Assembly (NCBI RefSeq): GCF_002001105.1
Contig: NZ_MUNP01000037.1
Span: forward strand, 1 to 64,000
Origin: Rhodanobacter sp. C06
GTDB taxonomy: Bacteria; Pseudomonadota; Gammaproteobacteria; Xanthomonadales; Rhodanobacteraceae
DNA length: 64,000 nucleotides
Reading direction: 5' to 3'
A model generated the notes under the pieces. That model ran no database searches and was not told the origin of the DNA. It saw only the letters and a program-made list of their open reading frames with translations. The first letter of the stretch is position 1; each line of letters opens with the position of its first letter. Made by a program: the position numbers and the translations under genes. Positions 8,819 to 17,987 of this stretch are shown in pieces.

Positions 8819-10594
8819 ATGACGATCTACAAGGCCCCGCTAGCCGACCAGCGCTTCGCTCTTTTCGACCTGCTCGGCGCCGAGACCGTGCTCACGCAAC
8901 TGCAGGGCGGCGCCGAACACGGCCGCGATCTGCTCGATGCGGTGCTGGAGGAAGCCGGCAAGCTCGCCGAGCAGGTACTGGCGCCCACCAACGCGCCGGG
9001 CGACGCCGAGGGCTGCCGCTACGACAAGGCCACCCACACGGTGACTACGCCCAAGGGTTTCAAGGAGGCGTTCAAGGCCTTCGCCGAGGGCGGCTGGGCC
9101 GGCCTCACCGCGAAGGAGGCGTTCGGCGGCCAGGCGTTGCCGGGCGTGCTGGGCATCGCCACCACCGAGCTGTTCCAGTCGGGCAACCTGGCGTGGAGCC
9201 TGTATCCGCTGCTCAGCGAGGGCGCCTGCCACGCGATGGAGCTGCACGGCACCGAAGCGCAACAGCACACCTACCTGAAGCCCATCGTGGAAGGCCGCTG
9301 GACCGGCACGATGTGCCTCACCGAGCCGCAGGCCGGCTCCGACCTGGGCCTCTTGAAGACCCGCGCCGAGCCGAACGCCGACGGCAGCTACGCGATTAGC
9401 GGCACCAAGATCTTCATCAGCGCGGGCGAGCACGACCTCGCCGAGAACATCGTGCATCTGGTGCTGGCGCGCCTGCCCGATGCGCCGGCCGGCAGCCGCG
9501 GCATCTCGATGTTCATCGTGCCGAAGTTCAAGGTGAATGCGGACGGTTCGCCGGGTGCACGCAACGCCGCGTTCGCCGGCGCCATCGAGCACAAGATGGG
9601 CATCAAGGGTTCGGCCACCTGCGTGATGAACTTCGACGGCGCGGAAGGTTTCCTGATCGGCCAGCCGCACAAGGGCCTGGCCGCGATGTTCACCATGATG
9701 AATGCCGCGCGCCTGTCGGTGGGCGTGCAAGGTCTCGCGCTGGCCGAGCGCGCGTACCAGAACTCGCTCAACTACGCGCGCGAGCGCCTGCAGGGCCGCG
9801 CGCTGTCCGGCGCGAAGTTCCTCGACAAGGTGGCCGACAACCTGCTGGTGCAGCCCGATGTGCGCCGCATGCTGCTGACCCAGCGCGCCTTCGTGGAAGG
9901 CTCGCGCGCGTTGCTGTACTACACCGCGCTGCAGACCGACATCGAGGCGCGCGGCGTGGACGAAGCCACGCGCAAGGCGGCCGGCGAGCTGGTCGCCTTC
10001 CTGATCCCGATCGCCAAGGGCGTGGTGACGGAACTCGCGCAGGAGTGCACCAAGGAGGCGCTGCAGGTGTATGGCGGCCACGGCTACATCGGCGAGAACG
10101 GCATGGAGCAGTTCGTGCGCGACGCGCGCATCATCACGCTGTACGAGGGCACCACCGGCATCCAGGCCGCCGACCTGCTGGGCCGGAAAATCCTGCAATT
10201 GCAGGGCGTGGGCTTCAAGCATTTCGCCGGCGAGATCGGTGCGTTCTGCAAGACGCACGCGGGCGATGCGAGGCTCGCGCCGTTCATCGCGCCGCTCGGC
10301 GCCGCGATGAAGCAGTGGGGCGAACTCACGCTCGCGCTGGCGCAGCGCGTGCAGGCGAATCCGGAGGAACTGGGCGCCGCCGCGACGGACTACCTGTGGT
10401 ATTCGGGCTACGTCACGCTCGCCTACTTCCAGGCACGCAGTGTGGCCGCCGCGGAAGCGAGCACGCAGGGCGCGGCGTTCAAGCAGGCCAAGCGCGACAC
10501 CGCCGCGTTCTACTTCGCGCGCATCCTGCCGCGCACGCTGATGCACAAGGCGGCGATCGAAGCCGGCGTGGCGACGCTGCCCGACATCGCCTGA
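8819..10594 (+). CDS. Acyl-CoA dehydrogenase with extended C-terminal domain
   Basis: A 591-residue flavoprotein of the acyl-CoA dehydrogenase superfamily, in the class that carries an extra C-terminal domain. It catalyses the first FAD-dependent oxidation of beta-oxidation; chain-length preference cannot be read from sequence. Visible are the FAD/substrate motif MCLTEPQAGSDLG near 163-175, SGTKIFISAGEHD near 194-206, and the catalytic-region YGGHGYIGENGMEQFVRDARI near 419-440 followed by LYEGTTGIQAADLLGRKI. An AGAGG Shine-Dalgarno precedes the ATG. It is not beside other fatty-acid genes here. Confidence 0.93.
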   Translation: MTIYKAPLADQRFALFDLLGAETVLTQLQGGAEHGRDLLDAVLEEAGKLAEQVLAPTNAPGDAEGCRYDKATHTVTTPKGFKEAFKAFAEGGWAGLTAKEAFGGQALPGVLGIATTELFQSGNLAWSLYPLLSEGACHAMELHGTEAQQHTYLKPIVEGRWTGTMCLTEPQAGSDLGLLKTRAEPNADGSYAISGTKIFISAGEHDLAENIVHLVLARLPDAPAGSRGISMFIVPKFKVNADGSPGARNAAFAGAIEHKMGIKGSATCVMNFDGAEGFLIGQPHKGLAAMFTMMNAARLSVGVQGLALAERAYQNSLNYARERLQGRALSGAKFLDKVADNLLVQPDVRRMLLTQRAFVEGSRALLYYTALQTDIEARGVDEATRKAAGELVAFLIPIAKGVVTELAQECTKEALQVYGGHGYIGENGMEQFVRDARIITLYEGTTGIQAADLLGRKILQLQGVGFKHFAGEIGAFCKTHAGDARLAPFIAPLGAAMKQWGELTLALAQRVQANPEELGAAATDYLWYSGYVTLAYFQARSVAAAEASTQGAAFKQAKRDTAAFYFARILPRTLMHKAAIEAGVATLPDIA

Positions 10595-10606
10595 CCGCAC
10601 GCCCGC

Positions 10607-10676
10607 AGGAGTGGCTTCAGCCGCGATGCTCTTCGTTGCGTTACCGCGAAGGCGAATCGCGGCTGAAGCCGCTCCT
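10607..10676. repeat. REP hairpin between convergent genes
   Basis: Two 21-base arms (10607-10627 and 10656-10676) are complementary with one G-T mismatch, around a 28-base loop. The arm core GGCTTCAGCCGCGAT matches the well-known Pseudomonas/Xanthomonas REP sequence family. It fills the space between the acyl-CoA dehydrogenase (+) and the hydrolase (-), and its right arm includes the first bases of the hydrolase stop codon. A bidirectional mRNA-end stabiliser or terminator is the likely effect. Confidence 0.8.
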
Positions 10677-12552
10677 ACGGTTTTTCGCGCGCCAGATGCA
10701 GCCGCATGATGCGGCGCAGTTCGAGAATCGCCGCGGGCGTCTCCTGCACGCTGTGCCAGGACGGGATCACCACCTCGGAAGCCGCGCCCGCGAGATGCGC
10801 GCTGGTATAGGGCACCACGCCGTCGCTGCTCTGCGCCAGCTCGCCGTGCGGCTTGTACAAGCCGATGATCGAGTGGTAGCGCACGCCCGGCGAGATCGGC
10901 AGATTCTCGGTGGCGACGATGAAGGGGTCGGTGTCGCTGAGGTTGTCCACACTGTTGGAGACGTGCAGCGGCGCGCCCTTGCCGCTGTCGTCCTTGAGCA
11001 GGTCGGAGATGCTGGTCATTTCCTTGAGCACGCTGAACGGCAGGCGGATCAGCTCGGCCACCCAGCGGGCGAGACGATGCCGCGCCGTCGGCGTGCCGCG
11101 GTGCGGCGCGGCGAGGAACACCGCCTCATCCACCTGCGGCATCGGCGAGAACTGCAGGTAGGGCTCGAGCGCCTTGTGCAACCGCGCGCGCTTGGCGGCG
11201 GAGAGTCGGCTGCCCTCCGGCACCAGGCTCCACAGCCGGTCACCGCTGGACGACACCAGCAGGCGCGCGATCACCCCGCCCATGCTGTGCCCCACCAGCA
11301 TCATGTGCTGCGTGGCCCGCGTGGTTCCGCCGGGATCGAAGTGGCGGATGGTGGCATCCAGCGCGCGGCGGATCTGCATCAGGTTCACCGCGATCGGCGC
11401 GTTGGTGGGGTAGTAGACCTGCCACACCTGGTAGTGGCGACGCAGTTGCTCGTCGCCCAGCACCTCGTTCGCCACGTTGACCCAGGCCTCGGGGCTGCTG
11501 GCCAGGCCGTGCAGCATCACCACCGTCAGGCGATCCGGATCCCACGGCTGCATGAGGATCACGCGCGGCTCCTTGATGCCGCCCTCGCGCCCCAGCAGCG
11601 AGCGGATCGACTGCATCGCGAAGCCGGAACGGGCCAGCCACAGGCCGTAGGGCGCGGTGAAGTTCGCGCCCAGCGGCACGCTGCGGCCGGCGATGGCGAC
11701 GTCCGCGTCGCGGTAGGGATCGCGCACCAGCAACTGCGCCTGCCGCGTGTCCAGCACTTCGTCCAACGTGTGGCCACCGAACACCAGCACGCCGGTCATC
11801 GCCGCGTAACGCGGCTCGCGCCACGGTTCAGCCGGCGCATCCGTTGCGGACGGCGGCGCCACCGCCACGAAGTCCGAGCCGAAACCGTCGCGCCGATAGA
11901 CGTTGCGCAAACCCTTGAAGCGCAGCGCCGAGGCGGGGATCAGCTCCGTCGGCGCGGTGCGCAGGTGCAGGTCGGTATCCGGCCGCAGCACGGTCCAGCC
12001 CGCCAGCTCGGTCTGCGTCCAGCCGGTGCTGAGCCTGGGCAGCTCCTCGAACCAGCGTCCGACCACGCGCTCCACCGCGTAGTCGTAGAACGCGATCACC
12101 TTGGCCTGGCGCTGGTCGAACACGCGCTCGGCGGGCGTGCGCTTCGTGTAGAACAGGTAGGCGTAGGCGTAGCGCGCGCTCTGCAGGTAGGCGTCCAGCG
12201 TGGCGTCGTCGATCGCGGGCTCCTTGTCGCCGCGCAGCGCGCGGCCCAGCCACAGCTCGGACAGCGCGGACAGCCGGCGCTCCTCGTCCAGCCCGCTGGC
12301 GTGCTCGACGATTTCGGTGCAGCTGTCGAAGGATTGCGTGCACTGCTTCGCGTTCAACGCCACCACGTTCAGCGCCTGCACGGTGCCATCGCTGAACTGC
12401 CGGCTGCCGATCACGTCGGCGCGCCGCTCGCTCACCACGTCGCTAGGCTTGAGCCGGCTTACGCCCACCATCGCGCAGGCATTGAGGCATGGCAGCAGCG
12501 TCGCCATGGCAAGCCGCGGCAACCAAGCCCAGCTGATCGAATGACCCCGCAT
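10675..12552 (-). CDS. Alpha/beta-hydrolase (lipase-like), exported
   Basis: A 625-residue protein with an N-terminal hydrophobic segment ending in LPCLNAC, which may be a lipobox (Cys 26). The alpha/beta-hydrolase part lies in the C-terminal half: VVMLHGLASSPEAW as the oxyanion region, then the nucleophile elbow GHSMGG near 420-425, and a likely catalytic His in VVIPSWHSVQE close to the end. The N-terminal 300 residues are a family-specific region of unknown role. It probably acts as an esterase or lipase in the envelope. The start MRGHSISW at 12552 gives a complete signal peptide; the frame open upstream is antisense to the next gene. Confidence 0.85.
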   Translation of the reverse strand: MRGHSISWAWLPRLAMATLLPCLNACAMVGVSRLKPSDVVSERRADVIGSRQFSDGTVQALNVVALNAKQCTQSFDSCTEIVEHASGLDEERRLSALSELWLGRALRGDKEPAIDDATLDAYLQSARYAYAYLFYTKRTPAERVFDQRQAKVIAFYDYAVERVVGRWFEELPRLSTGWTQTELAGWTVLRPDTDLHLRTAPTELIPASALRFKGLRNVYRRDGFGSDFVAVAPPSATDAPAEPWREPRYAAMTGVLVFGGHTLDEVLDTRQAQLLVRDPYRDADVAIAGRSVPLGANFTAPYGLWLARSGFAMQSIRSLLGREGGIKEPRVILMQPWDPDRLTVVMLHGLASSPEAWVNVANEVLGDEQLRRHYQVWQVYYPTNAPIAVNLMQIRRALDATIRHFDPGGTTRATQHMMLVGHSMGGVIARLLVSSSGDRLWSLVPEGSRLSAAKRARLHKALEPYLQFSPMPQVDEAVFLAAPHRGTPTARHRLARWVAELIRLPFSVLKEMTSISDLLKDDSGKGAPLHVSNSVDNLSDTDPFIVATENLPISPGVRYHSIIGLYKPHGELAQSSDGVVPYTSAHLAGAASEVVIPSWHSVQETPAAILELRRIMRLHLAREKP

Positions 12553-12669
12553 TCCCTGCCCCGCTTCCGCCCTGGCAACTGGCGCGATTGTAGTCGCGGC
12601 CGCCGACGCCCCGTTGCCTTCCCCTGCGCATCGCGGCAGGCTGGCGACATCCGGCAAGGCATCGACAGC

Positions 12670-13674
12670 ATGACGAACCTCCTGCGCGCGATGGGACGCG
12701 GCCTGGCGCTGCTGCTGGGCGCGCTGGTCGCGCTCGTCTCCGGCGCCTGGGGCGCGCTGGCGCTGTGGTACCAGCTGCCCGGCGGCGTCGCGCTGCGTAC
12801 GCTGGGCGCCGTGCTGTGGTCGGTACTGGTGCTGGCGCTGTTCGCGCTGGCGATCCTGCGCCGCGCATGGTGGCCGCTGGGCGGCTACGCGCTGCTGTAT
12901 GCGCTGCTGCTGGTCTGGTGGTCGGGCATCACACCCGGCAACGACCACGCCTGGGCCGACGACGTGACGCGCCTGCTCGCCGGCGAGGTGCACGGCAACG
13001 TGGTCGTCCTGCACAACGTGCGCGACTTCCACTGGCGCAGCGACAGCGACTACGACGCGCGCTGGGAAACGCAAAGCTACGACCTCGACCATCTGGCTTC
13101 CGCCGATGCCGTGCTCTCGCACTGGGGCAGCAAGGCGATCGCCCACGCGATGATCTCGTTCGGCTTCGACGATGGCCGCCACCTGGTGTTCTCGGTGGAG
13201 ATCCGCAAGCGGCGCGGCCAGCAGTTCTCCTCGATCGGCGGCTTCTTCAAGGACTTCGAGGCGATCCTGATCGCCGCGCCGGAAAGCGACCTGATCCGCG
13301 TCCGCACCAACGTGCGCGGCGAGGACGACTATCTCTATCCGCTGGCGATCGAACGACCGACGATGCGCGCGCTGTTCCTGTCCTACGTGGACAAGGCGAA
13401 CCGGCTGGCGACCACGCCGGTGTTCTACAACACCGTCACCTCGAACTGCGCCTCGATGGTGTATCGCATGGCGCGCCAGCTCGATCCCGGCCTGCCGCTG
13501 GACCCGCGCCTGCTGCTTACCGGCTACCTGCCCGGCTATCTCTACAAGATCGGCGTGCTGGACCACCGCCTCACGCTGCAGCAGTGGAACGCGCGCGCAC
13601 GCATCACCGAGCGTGCGCGCGCGAGCCGGCCGGGCGAGGATTTTTCCGCGGCGATCCGCGCGCCGCAACGCTGA
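12670..13674 (+). CDS. DUF4105 domain membrane protein
   Basis: A 334-residue protein with three hydrophobic segments in the first 95 residues, then a soluble DUF4105 domain (also called Lnb N-terminal periplasmic domain). Conserved pieces are VHGNVVVLHNVRDFHWRSD, LSHWGSKAIAHAMISFGFDDG, VFSVEIRKRRGQQFSSIGGFF and YNTVTSNCASMVYRM. The Cys near 265 together with the conserved His fits a thiol-hydrolase-type active site, but that is inference. It is divergent from the lipase-like gene. Confidence 0.87.
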   Translation: MTNLLRAMGRGLALLLGALVALVSGAWGALALWYQLPGGVALRTLGAVLWSVLVLALFALAILRRAWWPLGGYALLYALLLVWWSGITPGNDHAWADDVTRLLAGEVHGNVVVLHNVRDFHWRSDSDYDARWETQSYDLDHLASADAVLSHWGSKAIAHAMISFGFDDGRHLVFSVEIRKRRGQQFSSIGGFFKDFEAILIAAPESDLIRVRTNVRGEDDYLYPLAIERPTMRALFLSYVDKANRLATTPVFYNTVTSNCASMVYRMARQLDPGLPLDPRLLLTGYLPGYLYKIGVLDHRLTLQQWNARARITERARASRPGEDFSAAIRAPQR

Positions 13675-13882
13675 AGTGCGTGCCGCATCGTGCACGCGAT
13701 GCCGCAATGAAATCTTCACTACCTGCACAGGAACCTGAACCTTGGCGCAGCAGCGATGCCGCGAAACGTGCATGTGCGCGCGGCATTGGGGTAGGGTCGA
13801 AACGGCAGCACCCCCACGCTTCCTCGAACGACCTGCAGACCGCTGTCAATCACGTCGCAGGCACGCACCCAGGAGACACGCG

Positions 13883-14488
13883 ATGAACCTCCCCTCCCCC
13901 CGAATCGCCGTGCTGGCGGCGAGCATGCTGGCCGTTGGCCTGGCCGGCTGTTCGCAATACGTGAAGAAGGATGACTTCAGCGCCGCCATCCAGCAGTTGC
14001 AGCAGAAGCAGCAGGACCAGCAGCAGCAGATCGATTCGATCAAGCAACAGATGCAGGAGCAGTTCTCCAAGTACGACACGCAGATCACCGCGATGCAGGG
14101 CCGCGTCAGCGTGGACACCGTGGCGCACTTCGCCTTCAACAGCGCCACCCTGAACGAGCAGGACAAGCCGGCGCTGCAGAACTTCGCGCAGACGATCAGC
14201 AAGTACCACCCGAACGTGCTGATCACGGTGGAAGGCTTCGCCGACCCGGCCGGCTCGCGCGCCTACAACCATCGCCTGGGCATGCAGCGCGCCGACGCGG
14301 TGCGCGACTTCCTGGTGCAGAACGGCATCGGCGCCGACCAGGTGCGCGCGGTGAGCTACGGCAAGGATGCGAACCGCCAGGTGGTGAAGGGCGCCAGCCG
14401 CGACCACGGCGCCGACAACCGCCGCGTCTCGCTGACGGTGGATTCCACCGGCGCCGGCGCGGTGGCCTCGGCGCCGGCAACTTCCTGA
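13883..14488 (+). CDS. OmpA-family lipoprotein with Gln-rich coiled coil
   Basis: A 201-residue protein. The signal peptide ends in the lipobox LAGC (Cys near 23). A Gln-rich coiled-coil segment follows at about 32-62, and the C-terminal OmpA-like peptidoglycan-binding domain occupies roughly 80-190, with VDTVAHFAFNSATLN, GFADPAGSRAYN, the helix LGMQRADAVRDFLVQNGI and RDHGADNRRVSL. It probably tethers the outer membrane to peptidoglycan. AGGAG lies eight bases before the ATG. It is followed by a strong terminator. Confidence 0.92.
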   Translation: MNLPSPRIAVLAASMLAVGLAGCSQYVKKDDFSAAIQQLQQKQQDQQQQIDSIKQQMQEQFSKYDTQITAMQGRVSVDTVAHFAFNSATLNEQDKPALQNFAQTISKYHPNVLITVEGFADPAGSRAYNHRLGMQRADAVRDFLVQNGIGADQVRAVSYGKDANRQVVKGASRDHGADNRRVSLTVDSTGAGAVASAPATS

Positions 14489-14510
14489 AACCGGTTTCCG
14501 CGCAACACGA

Positions 14511-14537
14511 AAACGCCCGGCCTGCCCGGGCGTTTTT
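14511..14537 (+). terminator. Rho-independent terminator after the OmpA-like gene
   Basis: The stem AAACGCCCGG with its complement CCGGGCGTTT (10 bp) and a CCTGC loop is followed by a T run. It lies 22 bases after the OmpA-like stop and also faces the end of the GGDEF/EAL gene on the other strand. Confidence 0.9.
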
Positions 14538-14569
14538 CGTTGGCGGCGCGTGCGCTCGCCGTCGTGCGT

Positions 14570-17500
14570 TCACACCGAGGCGAGACGCTGCTCCAGCATC
14601 GCCTCGAACTGCGCCGGCGGCATCGGCCGGGAGATCAGGTAACCTTGGAAACCGTGGCAGCCTTCGCGCATCAGGAAGTCGTGCTGCGCCGCCGTCTCCA
14701 CGCCTTCGGCCACCACCTCCAGGCCCAGCCCGCGGCCCATGCCGATGATGGTCTGCGCGACCATCGCGTCGTTCGCATCCTCCGGCAGGCGGGCCACGAA
14801 GGCCTGGTCGATCTTCAGCTGGTCCAGCGGCAGGCGCGAGAGATAGGCGAGCGAGGAATAGCCGGTGCCGAAGTCGTCCAGCGAGATGCGGATGCCTTGC
14901 GCACGCAGGCGCGCCAGCTTGACGGCGGCCTCGGCGAGATCGCCCAGGATCGCGGTCTCGGTGATCTCCAGCATCAGCTGCGCAGGGTCGGCACCGCTCG
15001 CGGCGAGCACCCGGCACACGTCGTCCACGAAGCCCGGCTGGGCGAACTGCCGCGCGCTCACGTTGATCGCGAGCACGAGTCTGCATCTGGATGGCCGCGC
15101 CGACCAGGCGACCAACTGCGCACAGGCGCGCCGCAATACCCAGTCGCCCAGCGGCAGGATCAGGCCGCTCTCCTCGGCGACGGGGATGAACCGCTCCGGC
15201 GACACCGATTCGCCGTCGGGGCGGGTCCAGCGCAGCAGCATCTCGGCGCCGACCACGCGCCCATGCCGGTCGACCTGCGCCTGCAAGTGCAGCTCCAGCG
15301 TCTCCTCGGCGATCGCGCGGCGCAGGTCGCCGACCATTGCCTCGCGCTGCACCAGTTCGTCCTGCATGGCCGGCTCGTAGCGGCACAGCTGGTCGCGCCC
15401 GCCGGCCTTGGCGGCGTACATCGCCAGCTCCGCCTGCTTGAGCACCGATTCCGGCGAGTCGCGTCCCGGCACCAGCTCGGTCCAGCCGATGCTGACCGTC
15501 ATCCCCACCGGCACGTCGTCGTCCAGCTGGAACGGCATCCGCAAGGCCTCGCGCACTTGCTCGGCGCAGTCGCGCACCTGGACGACGCGCGCCAGCGGTT
15601 CCGGCGCACGGCACCGCAGCAGCAGCGCGAACGTGCCGCCACTGAAACGACTCAGCACGCAGTCCTCGTCCAGCAGCTTGCGCAGACGCTGCGCGATCAG
15701 CACCAGCAGGCGGTCGCCGGCGGCGTGGCCGCGCAGGTCGTTGACCCGCTTGAAGTGATCGAGATCGATCAGCAGCAGGGCGACGCCGCGCGTGGCGTCC
15801 TTGCCCAGCAGGTGCTGCAGGCGGCCGTGCAGGAAATGCCGGTTCGGCAGCTCGGTCAACGGATCGAAGAAGGTCATGCGATCGACGCTCGCATGGGCCT
15901 CGCGCTCGCCGGTCAGATCGATCATCGAGCAGACGAAGTGACCCGGCTGGCCACCGGCGCCAGGCACGGCTGAAATCGCGACGCGCGCCACCCTGGGCTG
16001 GCCCCGCTTGACGTGGATCCACAGCTCGCCCTGCCCATGGCCGACGCGACGCGTCGTTTCCCAGAGGCTGTCGTAGGCATCCGGCGCGCGCTGCGGCGAG
16101 CGCAGCATCGACGACGGCTGCCCGACCGCTTCGTCGGCCCGGAATCCGGTGAACCGGGTGAAGGCATGGTTGACGCGCTGGATGACCTGGTCGGCATCCA
16201 GCACCATCGAGGCCTCCTGCGTCTCGAATGCGACGGCGGCCAGGCGCAGTTCGTTCTCCGCCTGCTTGCGCTCGGTGATGTCCTGCGCATGGATGAGCAC
16301 GTACTGCGCAAGCCCGTCGGCATCGTGGAACACCGAGCAGTCCAAGCGCACCGGGAAGCGCCGGCCATCCTTCGCCACCTGCTCGGTTTCCCACACGTAG
16401 TGGTCAAGCCGATCCGAGGTCGCCCGCAAGGCCGCGCGCTCGGCCACCAGGTCTGGCGGATACAGCGCATCCACCGGCATGCCCACCATCTCCTCCGGCG
16501 TGTAGCCGTGCGCGCCGGCGAAGGTGGGGTTGGCGGAGATCAGGGTCTTGTTGCGCGCATCGCAGATGTACACGCCGAACGCGGCGTTCTCGAACGCATG
16601 CCCCCACAGCTGCAGTTGCGTTTCGGTCCGCTGTCGCTCGGTGACGTCGCGCGCCGCGCTCACCACGCTGTACAGCTCGCCCTGCGGCGTGAACAGGGGC
16701 GCGCTGATGACCTCGAACTGCCGGTTCTGGCCGTCTCCGGCGGCCAGCGACAGCAAGGCGCCGGCATTGCGCCCCAGCCGTGCCGCCTCGCCATCCAGCT
16801 CGCGCATCCCGGCCGCGAACGCCGCGTCGAACAGCTCGTCGCAGCGCCGTCCGGCCGGCGACTCGCAAGCGGAGCGGAACAAGGCCTCCGCACGGTCGTT
16901 GCCATCGCGGTAGATGCCCTGGAGATCCTTCACCCACATCGCGTCAGGGCTGGCGTCGAAGATCGCGCGCAGCTTGCCCTCTTCCGCCCGCAGCGCGGCC
17001 GTGCGCGCCGCCACGGTGCGGCGCAGCGTCCCCACCCACAGCAGCATCAGCGCGATCAGCGCCAGCACCGCCGCCAGCGCGACGCCGGCGACGCGCCCGT
17101 AGGGCGTCGGGATGAGCGGATGCTCCAGCCAGCGCTTGTCGAGCACAGCAAGCTCGGCCGGCGCGATGCCCGCCATGCCGCGTTCCACCGTCTGCAGCAT
17201 CGCCGTGTTGCCCTTGCGCACGGCCCAATGGAACTGGCTGGTGTCGAGCACGAACGCCCGCTCGAAACGGCCCAGTGCGGCAGATTCGGACAGGTAGCGA
17301 TATGCCCGGTTCTCGTCCATGCAGAAGACCCGCGGGTTGCCGCGAATCGCCGCGCGGACGACCTGGCGCGCATCGCCGAACTCCCGCAGTCCGGTAAAGC
17401 CCAGCGACTGCAGCTTCGGCCCGCAGGCATCGCCGCGATCCACGCCCACCTGCAAACCTTGCAAGGAGGGCAGATCGTGCACGCCTTCGACGCTCCGGTC

Positions 17501-17872
17501 GACGTAGACGCCGGTAGGCAGCGTGGCGTAAGGCAGGGAGAAGTCGTATTGCGCATCCCGTGCCGACGTGTGGTAGATCATGTCGATCACGTCGGCCTGT
17601 CCCGACAGCAGCGCCTGCGTGGCGGCCCGCCAGTCCATGGTCACCAACTCCACGCGGATGCCGGTGTGCGCCTGGAACAGCTTCCATCGGTCCACCTCGT
17701 AGCCCTGCGGCTTGCCGTCCGCATCGAGCGACAGGAAGGGTGGATAGTCGTCGGGCGCGACCACGCGGATCTGCGTGGGCGTGGCGGGAACGGATGCCGC
17801 GGCAGTGGCGAGCGCGGCCGGACTGCACGACAGCCATGCCACGCATGCAAGACCCCAGCCGCTCATGCGCAT
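14570..17872 (-). CDS. Sensor SBP3-PAS-GGDEF-EAL protein, probable c-di-GMP phosphodiesterase
   Basis: About 1100 residues. A signal peptide precedes a periplasmic solute-binding type 3 domain (about 35-245; APDDYPPFLSLDADGKPQGYEVD). A transmembrane helix lies near 262-282. Three PAS domains follow (about 295-410, 420-540, 545-660), then GGDEF (about 665-830) and EAL (about 850-1090). The GGDEF motif is degenerate, SGGTF near 744-748. The EAL domain reads EML at 877-879 and keeps the metal and catalytic residues: LAINVS, LEITETA, DDFGTGYSSL, LKID and AEGVE. It is probably a c-di-GMP hydrolase driven by a small periplasmic ligand such as an amino acid. The ATG at 17872 gives a clean signal peptide; an upstream GTG at 17917 is possible. 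Confidence 0.92.
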   Translation of the reverse strand: MRMSGWGLACVAWLSCSPAALATAAASVPATPTQIRVVAPDDYPPFLSLDADGKPQGYEVDRWKLFQAHTGIRVELVTMDWRAATQALLSGQADVIDMIYHTSARDAQYDFSLPYATLPTGVYVDRSVEGVHDLPSLQGLQVGVDRGDACGPKLQSLGFTGLREFGDARQVVRAAIRGNPRVFCMDENRAYRYLSESAALGRFERAFVLDTSQFHWAVRKGNTAMLQTVERGMAGIAPAELAVLDKRWLEHPLIPTPYGRVAGVALAAVLALIALMLLWVGTLRRTVAARTAALRAEEGKLRAIFDASPDAMWVKDLQGIYRDGNDRAEALFRSACESPAGRRCDELFDAAFAAGMRELDGEAARLGRNAGALLSLAAGDGQNRQFEVISAPLFTPQGELYSVVSAARDVTERQRTETQLQLWGHAFENAAFGVYICDARNKTLISANPTFAGAHGYTPEEMVGMPVDALYPPDLVAERAALRATSDRLDHYVWETEQVAKDGRRFPVRLDCSVFHDADGLAQYVLIHAQDITERKQAENELRLAAVAFETQEASMVLDADQVIQRVNHAFTRFTGFRADEAVGQPSSMLRSPQRAPDAYDSLWETTRRVGHGQGELWIHVKRGQPRVARVAISAVPGAGGQPGHFVCSMIDLTGEREAHASVDRMTFFDPLTELPNRHFLHGRLQHLLGKDATRGVALLLIDLDHFKRVNDLRGHAAGDRLLVLIAQRLRKLLDEDCVLSRFSGGTFALLLRCRAPEPLARVVQVRDCAEQVREALRMPFQLDDDVPVGMTVSIGWTELVPGRDSPESVLKQAELAMYAAKAGGRDQLCRYEPAMQDELVQREAMVGDLRRAIAEETLELHLQAQVDRHGRVVGAEMLLRWTRPDGESVSPERFIPVAEESGLILPLGDWVLRRACAQLVAWSARPSRCRLVLAINVSARQFAQPGFVDDVCRVLAASGADPAQLMLEITETAILGDLAEAAVKLARLRAQGIRISLDDFGTGYSSLAYLSRLPLDQLKIDQAFVARLPEDANDAMVAQTIIGMGRGLGLEVVAEGVETAAQHDFLMREGCHGFQGYLISRPMPPAQFEAMLEQRLASV

Positions 17873-17987
17873 GCCACTACCGCCCGAAGCCTCCCCGATG
17901 ACGGCTAGCATCGGCACTCACGTGCAACCACGCAAGTAGTGCGCCATCAACTTCCGGCACTGGCGGGCGCCGGGCGGCACGCGGCGC

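Noticed and set aside
10045-13674. Plus-strand frame of 1209 residues spanning the acyl-CoA dehydrogenase end and the hydrolase
   Set aside because: It is antisense to the lipase-like hydrolase and only its last third is the real DUF4105 gene. High GC at third codon positions keeps the complementary frame open; the translated text is Arg/His/Gln-rich with no domain.
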